Source: JAEKNW01 sp963678375 (lineage in GTDB: Bacteria; Cloacimonadota; Cloacimonadia; Cloacimonadales; JAFGVF01). From it: 64,000 nucleotides of DNA. A model generated the notes under the pieces. The model saw only the letters and a program-made list of their open reading frames with translations. It made no database searches and was not told the origin of the DNA. This document shows positions 60,001-64,000 of this stretch, piece by piece (position 1 is the first letter of the stretch; each line of letters begins with the position of its first letter). The stretch is from contig OY782831.1 in NCBI GenBank assembly GCA_963678375.2, positions 1,674,001-1,738,000 on the forward strand, in the 5' to 3' direction. The position numbers and the translations under genes were made by a program.

Positions 60001-62019
60001 ATAAGTAAGAAAATCTTTAATTGCATCAGCAGATACTATACCATTGTTAAACTCATCATAAATATCTTGAACATCAACAACTTTAGTATTATGTCCCATT
60101 TCATCCCATAAAGTCTTATACATTTCTAAGCCTTCATTAGCCATAAAGTCATTTTTAGTTATAATAAGACAATCATAATTGTTCGTTGTTGATTTTAAGT
60201 CAGATATTTTATCAATTCTAATTTCAAGTGGAAGTTTTTTATTAGCCTCAGTTACAGCAAGATAATTAGTATCTTCAGAATTAACATCATCTTGGAAAGT
60301 GACATTGTAAGGAGCTTCTCCAAGCTCAAATGCAGGCTCTATTCTTACATTTTCCATTTTACTTGAACCTAATTTATAAACTGAAACATCGGTACTTTGA
60401 AAGCCACCCAAAACAAACTGATAGAGCCCATAGCCTTTATCCTTAGGTTTTTTAAATTCAATCCAATCTAAATCTGTTTTATATTCTCTCCAGTAGGTTA
60501 AGTCCAGATAATCTAGGGCAACTAGTTCATTCTCTTCATTAGGTGTATCACCTGGAAGACTAACATAGAGGTAGTTTTCACCATGAGTGAGAAAAGAATT
60601 GGGGATTATGTTAGAGCTTTCAAAAATTTGCTCTGTTTGACCTGTCCATACTTTTGAATCAACTATGCCTTGGTTTAGTCTGACAATTGCATGGTGGTCA
60701 TTTACGTCTGATTCACTGTAAGTAAGTCCAAATAGTGAAACTTTGGCATCTATTTTATTGATATTAAGATCTGCAGGATATTGAATATCAAAGGGAACAA
60801 TTTCTAAGTTAGGTGCTTTTATCTTCCTCCAAAAATAGTTATCTTCTCGATAATAGTTCACATCATAATCATAACCTCGTCCTATTTTCTCATAGAAGCT
60901 TTGGACTTCAAAATGAACGTTATGATCATAATGTTTTGGCTCAATATATTCTGAGGGGCTAGAGTACATAATGCCACCATTTTCAATAGCCATTCTTGCC
61001 CCAAGTCCATCTAAAAGACGTAACTTATAGATATTCTTAGAAGAGTAAGCGCTGAAATAAGAGTTATCTCCTGGGTTTCGTTTTCCATAAAACTCAAAGT
61101 AATCTTCTCTATCAAAAGAACCATCTTCTTCACCATAAAAATAGATTGGTTCAAGACCTTTTTTACTTTCTAATTGAAGGTTTTTGGGATTAATGTTATC
61201 TAAGCTCCAGCCAAGAGTAATACCTGTCAGCTCTTGATATTCAGTAAGCTTTTCCTCTAAAAAATCATAAGTGATTTTATAAAGCCCATCTTCAATGACC
61301 ACTATATCAATTGCATTGTGATTATAAGTTTCTCTTACAACTTCATGGTCTAATACTAAGTCTTTTCTCCATTTCTGGGAAAATCTATTGTTTATAAAAA
61401 AGTCATCACCTACGCTATCTATATAATTATCAGAAAGATACCAGTCACGTTTCTCACTAGTATCACCTTGAACTATAATTTCAAATTCTACGTATTCATG
61501 AACAAAGAGTTTTTTCTGTCTCTCATTATATTGAAATGGATAAAGTTGAAAGCTAGTAAATCTTCTATCTCCAATAAAGGCACTATCACCTTTACTAAGT
61601 ATATCTTGTGGGTATAGCTCATTCTTTAAGTTTTTTGTGTCTGGATAATAATCTTGATATTCTACTTGTTGCTGGTCTAATAGATTAATTATGGGAGATC
61701 TTTCTAGGTTAAGATTTTTATATTCTTTAGTTCTTTTGGTTAAAACTCTAAGAGTAATATCACCGTCTTCAGGAATTCCTACAGCATCAGCAAAGTAGGG
61801 TAAAATTGCTTTTTTTTCTTCAAAGGTCAATTCTGAATCTGAAATATTAATTTTATCAATAGATGAATTATTTTTTTTACTTTTTTCAATTGTATAATCA
61901 GGAACTTCAAAAGCAACACGAATATATGATTCACTCATGTCTAAGATTTTGAAATCATATCCCAAAACAAGCTGACATAAGCCTATCATTAGAGCTGTTA
62001 TTATTATTCTTTTAGTCAT
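57061..62019 (-). CDS. porU: PorU-like C25 peptidase (type IX secretion)
   Basis: 1652 residues. Signal peptide (IITALMIGLCQLVLG), a large N-terminal beta region (about 30-590), then a gingipain-type C25 domain (about 610-1000). That domain has VLLAGDATYN, His846 in FMGHGGGRIWADY and Cys879 in SLACYASSFD. Ig-like domains follow, including a CARDB-type segment near 1200-1300. The C-terminus is FlgD-like (NYPNPV, IIVYSVSGRKVMEF, VYGWDCKDKAGFDLANGVYFYKIIA). It would process cargo sorting domains at the cell surface; cargo such as the M14 carboxypeptidase is encoded here. A PorU role rather than a plain secreted protease rests mainly on the PorV neighbour. Confidence 0.85.
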   Translation of the reverse strand: MTKRIIITALMIGLCQLVLGYDFKILDMSESYIRVAFEVPDYTIEKSKKNNSSIDKINISDSELTFEEKKAILPYFADAVGIPEDGDITLRVLTKRTKEYKNLNLERSPIINLLDQQQVEYQDYYPDTKNLKNELYPQDILSKGDSAFIGDRRFTSFQLYPFQYNERQKKLFVHEYVEFEIIVQGDTSEKRDWYLSDNYIDSVGDDFFINNRFSQKWRKDLVLDHEVVRETYNHNAIDIVVIEDGLYKITYDFLEEKLTEYQELTGITLGWSLDNINPKNLQLESKKGLEPIYFYGEEDGSFDREDYFEFYGKRNPGDNSYFSAYSSKNIYKLRLLDGLGARMAIENGGIMYSSPSEYIEPKHYDHNVHFEVQSFYEKIGRGYDYDVNYYREDNYFWRKIKAPNLEIVPFDIQYPADLNINKIDAKVSLFGLTYSESDVNDHHAIVRLNQGIVDSKVWTGQTEQIFESSNIIPNSFLTHGENYLYVSLPGDTPNEENELVALDYLDLTYWREYKTDLDWIEFKKPKDKGYGLYQFVLGGFQSTDVSVYKLGSSKMENVRIEPAFELGEAPYNVTFQDDVNSEDTNYLAVTEANKKLPLEIRIDKISDLKSTTNNYDCLIITKNDFMANEGLEMYKTLWDEMGHNTKVVDVQDIYDEFNNGIVSADAIKDFLTYAYHNWSNPRLRSVLLAGDATYNTTDNSPTSVYNIIPYRKVWTWKHGVTPSDNWYGCVVGDDQVAEIAISRINVWEADQINDIAQKSYYHIKEADFESLASSHVTLSAGGKASEGNDIFSQQEEIIRRRMINDDYRVSRVYTTTQTVNSNYYGSTFSLKDNIDQGTTFLQFMGHGGGRIWADYNLLNFNDIRTLNNDYYPFVSSLACYASSFDYPGASCISEAFVSEPGKGAIATIGFSGLGYLNQDLTFGTALADGYFRAELENLGDVVNYTKAKFYVKSSGAARIALTAACVLIGDPNIPLHKPKNTLEITSDKDIYAPGDTIRVSMNTSMTQLEKAKLYVIDKHGLVQNIAYYLPIIAGQYDHTYLIPEQTEQGQFYRIRVESYDANGVYFGEKTVGIGNSNFANIVHTPNQPTVFDSVMVNCNIITEEEIASVVLNYNTSFAKNRLSIPMQLVDGTDNQYITSLAIPQQSADREVMYTIEVMTVDEEVVTSNQYNYVVLGPDLAILSGELADINEVPALKYIVKNQGNCSSQATNFQLNRLDLVSSENELIYENSLPALQLLEETELIIPIEDYTSGNYRYTLRVNFPNEFSEISQSNNMHNLENVMNYQEITSDGGIVLSTDNCAELVIPASYNSNNMLFNITHQNYVVPNLQPDVETVLVDSGHQSRVFDISCLNSEIADSTGLLLNGELDVKIKYARSDSLTNYYANNNQIKLFRWEESYQKWIHQGGFTSTEDGTIRGRIKRLGKFTILRNKDQILPQIDPNVQEQEFTQGGYISGKGTISLVLSDANGIDIQENRFALYLNGELIPEENLIITLNDNNINNIPIKYHLDLPQGEYTLVVDCTDVSGNFNSLDVTFKVNTKFNIINIANYPNPVIAQATEPENDGRTRFTYTLTDDADKVDIIVYSVSGRKVMEFNSLPTSVGYHEYPRSVYGWDCKDKAGFDLANGVYFYKIIAKRGNKKIEKIQKMAIIK

Positions 62020-62161
62020 TATTTCTCTCTCATTTTAGTTATTTTGTTATTAAACAGTATTATTAATTACTATTCTTATCAGAAGTAAATAATATTTTAC
62101 TCATTAATTCAATACAAATATTTAGTTTTCATTAAGAACAATAATTGTGACTTCCTCCTAT

Positions 62162-63412
62162 TTACTTTTGTGGTCTCATACCAATATCTGTTCTAATAAC
62201 TTTTTCTTCGAAGAAAATATTTTCGACTAAAGAATAAACTTTACGAATCAATTCTTCTCTATTATAGCCTAATGAGGTAATTCCTAATACTCTGCCACCA
62301 TTTGTCAATAATTTTTCATTAGATTTTTTAACTCCAGCATAGAAAATCTTGCTATCTTTATCTATATCACCAACTTCTATAACTAAATTTTTTTTATAAT
62401 TACCTGGATATCCACCGGAAGCACAGACAATATTGATGGCAAATTTATCGTGCCAACTTAAATCCAAACTATTTACTCTCTTCTCAGCTATATATTGACA
62501 AACTTCAAAGAAATCTGTTTTTAATAAGGGTAAAACAACTTGTGTTTCAGGGTCTCCAAATCTACAGTTGAACTCAATAACTTTAGGGCCATCTGCTGTA
62601 ATCATTAGGCCACAGTATAAGACTCCAGTAAAAGGACAACCTTCTTCTTGCATTCCTTTTAAGATGGGGCTAAAAATCTGATTGTCAATTTCAAATCGAT
62701 ACTTTTCGGCTTCAATAATTGGAGCTATTGCTCCCATCCCACCAGTATTTGGCCCTTTATCTCCAGCTTCAAGTTGTTTATGATCCATTGAAAAGAGAGT
62801 ACTTACAAAGTTAACACCATCACAAAAAGCAAAGACTGAAGTTTCCCAGCCCTGTAAAAACTCTTCGATAACTAACTGGTCCCCTGCTTTTCCAAATTTA
62901 CTATCAAGCATAAATTCTTTTAACTCTTGTTCAGCTTCTGTTTGAGAATGAACTATAACGACCCCTTTGCCAGCAGCAAGACCATCGGCTTTAAAAACTT
63001 GAGGGTACCTACACTCTTTTATGTAAGCAAGTGCTTTTTGATAATCTTTAAAAACCTTATATTGAGCAGTAGCTACATTGTATTTTTTCATCAAATCTTT
63101 AGCAAAAGCTTTGCTCGATTCTATTCTAGAAGCAGATTTACTTGGTCCTATCGCTACAATGTCTCTTTCTTGCAAGAAATCTACTAATCCCTCTGATAAA
63201 GGTTGTTCAGGGCCAACAAAGACCATGCCAATCTTGTTTTTTGAAACATAATCTGCAATGTCTTCAAAAGCAGGTAAATCTATACATTTGAACTCTTCTT
63301 CTATCCCTCCATTACCTGGAGAAACTATAACTTCATCAACCTTTTTACTTTCAGCAAATTTTGTTGCAATAGCGTGCTCTCTTGCTCCACTTCCAATTAC
63401 TAATATCTTCAT
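62162..63412 (-). CDS. purD: Phosphoribosylamine-glycine ligase
   Basis: 416 residues, full length. MKILVIGSGAREHAIATKFAES, FVGPEQPLSEGLVDFL, the ATP-grasp loop FKADGLAAGKGVVIVHS, GPNTGGMGAIAP and IEFNCRFGDPETQVVLPLLK identify PurD. It makes glycinamide ribonucleotide in de novo purine synthesis. It follows the CinA-type gene by one base. A 142-base gap with no ORF separates it from the PorU-like gene. Confidence 0.97.
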   Translation of the reverse strand: MKILVIGSGAREHAIATKFAESKKVDEVIVSPGNGGIEEEFKCIDLPAFEDIADYVSKNKIGMVFVGPEQPLSEGLVDFLQERDIVAIGPSKSASRIESSKAFAKDLMKKYNVATAQYKVFKDYQKALAYIKECRYPQVFKADGLAAGKGVVIVHSQTEAEQELKEFMLDSKFGKAGDQLVIEEFLQGWETSVFAFCDGVNFVSTLFSMDHKQLEAGDKGPNTGGMGAIAPIIEAEKYRFEIDNQIFSPILKGMQEEGCPFTGVLYCGLMITADGPKVIEFNCRFGDPETQVVLPLLKTDFFEVCQYIAEKRVNSLDLSWHDKFAINIVCASGGYPGNYKKNLVIEVGDIDKDSKIFYAGVKKSNEKLLTNGGRVLGITSLGYNREELIRKVYSLVENIFFEEKVIRTDIGMRPQK

Positions 63413-63413
63413 T

Positions 63414-63890
63414 CTACCCTCTTGTTAAAAAATCTTTTATCTTAGTTAAAACAAATTCAGCCGAACTCTGTCTAACTATATCTCTGTCTCCTGCAAAATG
63501 TCTCAAATATGTTTCTCTACTATCTTGAAACTTAAAAGCAAAGTAAACAGTTCCTACAGGCTTGTCTTTACTCCCTCCACTAGGACCAGCAATCCCTGTA
63601 ACCGAAGCACAAATGTCAGCCTGAGTTAGCTTAAATAAACCATTTACCATTGCTAAAGCACACTCAGAGCTAACAGCACCATATCTTTCTAAGATATCAA
63701 TAGGAACGCCTAGTAAGTCATTTTTAAGACGATTACTATAAACTACAAGACCACCTTCAAAATATGAAGAACTTCCACTCCTATCTGTTATCAATTTCTG
63801 GATAAGTCCACCAGTACATGATTCAGCAAAAGAAATCTTATAGTTCTTTTCAAGTAGTAGACTATGAATATCCTTTAGTAAGTCTTTCAT
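63414..63890 (-). CDS. pncC: CinA C-terminal domain protein (nicotinamide-nucleotide amidase PncC)
   Basis: 158 residues. The stand-alone CinA-C domain has ISFAESCTGGLIQKLITDRSGSSSYFEGGLVVYS, CALAMVNGLFKLTQADICASVTGIAGPSGG and KPVGTVYFAF. It deamidates NMN to NaMN in NAD recycling. It sits between proS and purD on the same strand, 21 bases after proS. Confidence 0.92.
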   Translation of the reverse strand: MKDLLKDIHSLLLEKNYKISFAESCTGGLIQKLITDRSGSSSYFEGGLVVYSNRLKNDLLGVPIDILERYGAVSSECALAMVNGLFKLTQADICASVTGIAGPSGGSKDKPVGTVYFAFKFQDSRETYLRHFAGDRDIVRQSSAEFVLTKIKDFLTRG

Positions 63891-63911
63891 ATTAAATTTT
63901 CTTTATAAGCT

Positions 63912-64000
63912 TTAGTAGCTTTTTGAGAAGATAACTCTCTGTTTAGATTCCTTACCACAACAAATACAATTACCTTGTTCACTATCTAGCTCAAAAGGAA
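63912..64000 (-). CDS. proS: Prolyl-tRNA synthetase, 3' end (archaeal-type)
   Basis: The 28 in-frame C-terminal residues before the stop at 63912 contain the zinc-type CICCGKESKQRVIFSKSY. That Cys-rich motif and the terminal Tyr are the hallmark of the archaeal/eukaryotic-type ProS C-terminus. The gene continues beyond 64000. Identification relies on this tail only but is distinctive. Confidence 0.82.
   Translation of the reverse strand, partial: PFELDSEQGNCICCGKESKQRVIFSKSY

Noticed and set aside
1..64000. tRNA or rRNA genes
   Set aside because: No cloverleaf with a GGTTCRANNCC-like arm and no rRNA signatures were found by eye in any gap. A dedicated scan was not possible.

Overview
The window is AT-rich, gene-dense bacterial DNA from a Gram-negative anaerobe of the FCB group. 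I favour a Cloacimonadota-like organism, but this is inferred from gene content and no rRNA is present. The support is: a PorU-like C25 peptidase next to a PorV-like barrel, secreted proteins ending in type IX-sorting or FlgD-like domains, lipoproteins, a tyrosine-kinase polysaccharide system, tandem phosphate acyl/butyryltransferases, an archaeal-type ProS tail, and the rpsF-ssb-rpsR-rplI and ispE-prs-rplY-pth gene orders. Some genes start at TTG behind a good AAGGAG.

Layout. 1-8 kb: a PAS-domain sensor broken by a frameshift at the left edge, an iron-type alcohol dehydrogenase, a receiver-PP2C-HATPase regulator followed by two glycosyltransferases, then a flavodoxin-like protein and an HD hydrolase. 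8-20 kb: a Gate-domain membrane protein, a B3/4 protein, leuS flanked by two strongly structured non-coding regions, then a long run (tdk, yggT, divIVA, purine nucleoside phosphorylase, dksA/traR-like, lspA, two envelope proteins, a small membrane protein). 19-28 kb: two tandem ptb-like genes, a fused double deoxynucleoside kinase, dxs-yhbY-mnmE and a MutS-like ATPase. 28-34 kb: an ECF sigma factor with a 47-residue ORF and a repeat protein, a secreted M14 carboxypeptidase, and a PHP phosphatase behind an attenuator-like terminator.

34-40 kb is the accessory region. It holds thioredoxin, a dead IS3-family element, a lipase and an RloB/AbiL-type defence pair whose ATPase is frameshifted. It ends in decayed copies of IS3-type and thioredoxin sequences. 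40-44 kb: a BMP-type nucleoside-binding lipoprotein with an alkaline phosphatase, and glycerol dehydrogenase. 44-64 kb is almost entirely minus strand: ffh, rpe, a DciA-like gene, ribosomal and replication genes, pth, rplY, prs, ispE, a BY-kinase/SLBB pair, a lipoprotein, porV- and porU-like genes, purD, a CinA-C domain gene and the 3' end of proS.

Nucleotide economy recurs: tdk, a double dNK, purine nucleoside phosphorylase, a BMP protein with alkaline phosphatase, prs and purD. The intergenic spaces hold at least three families of dispersed palindromic repeats. The most novel-looking items are the sigma/47-aa/repeat-protein cassette, the composite REP elements, the structured regions either side of leuS, the attenuator before the PHP gene and the fused kinase. 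Two frameshifts lie at short homopolymers, so sequencing error must be excluded before either gene is called dead.
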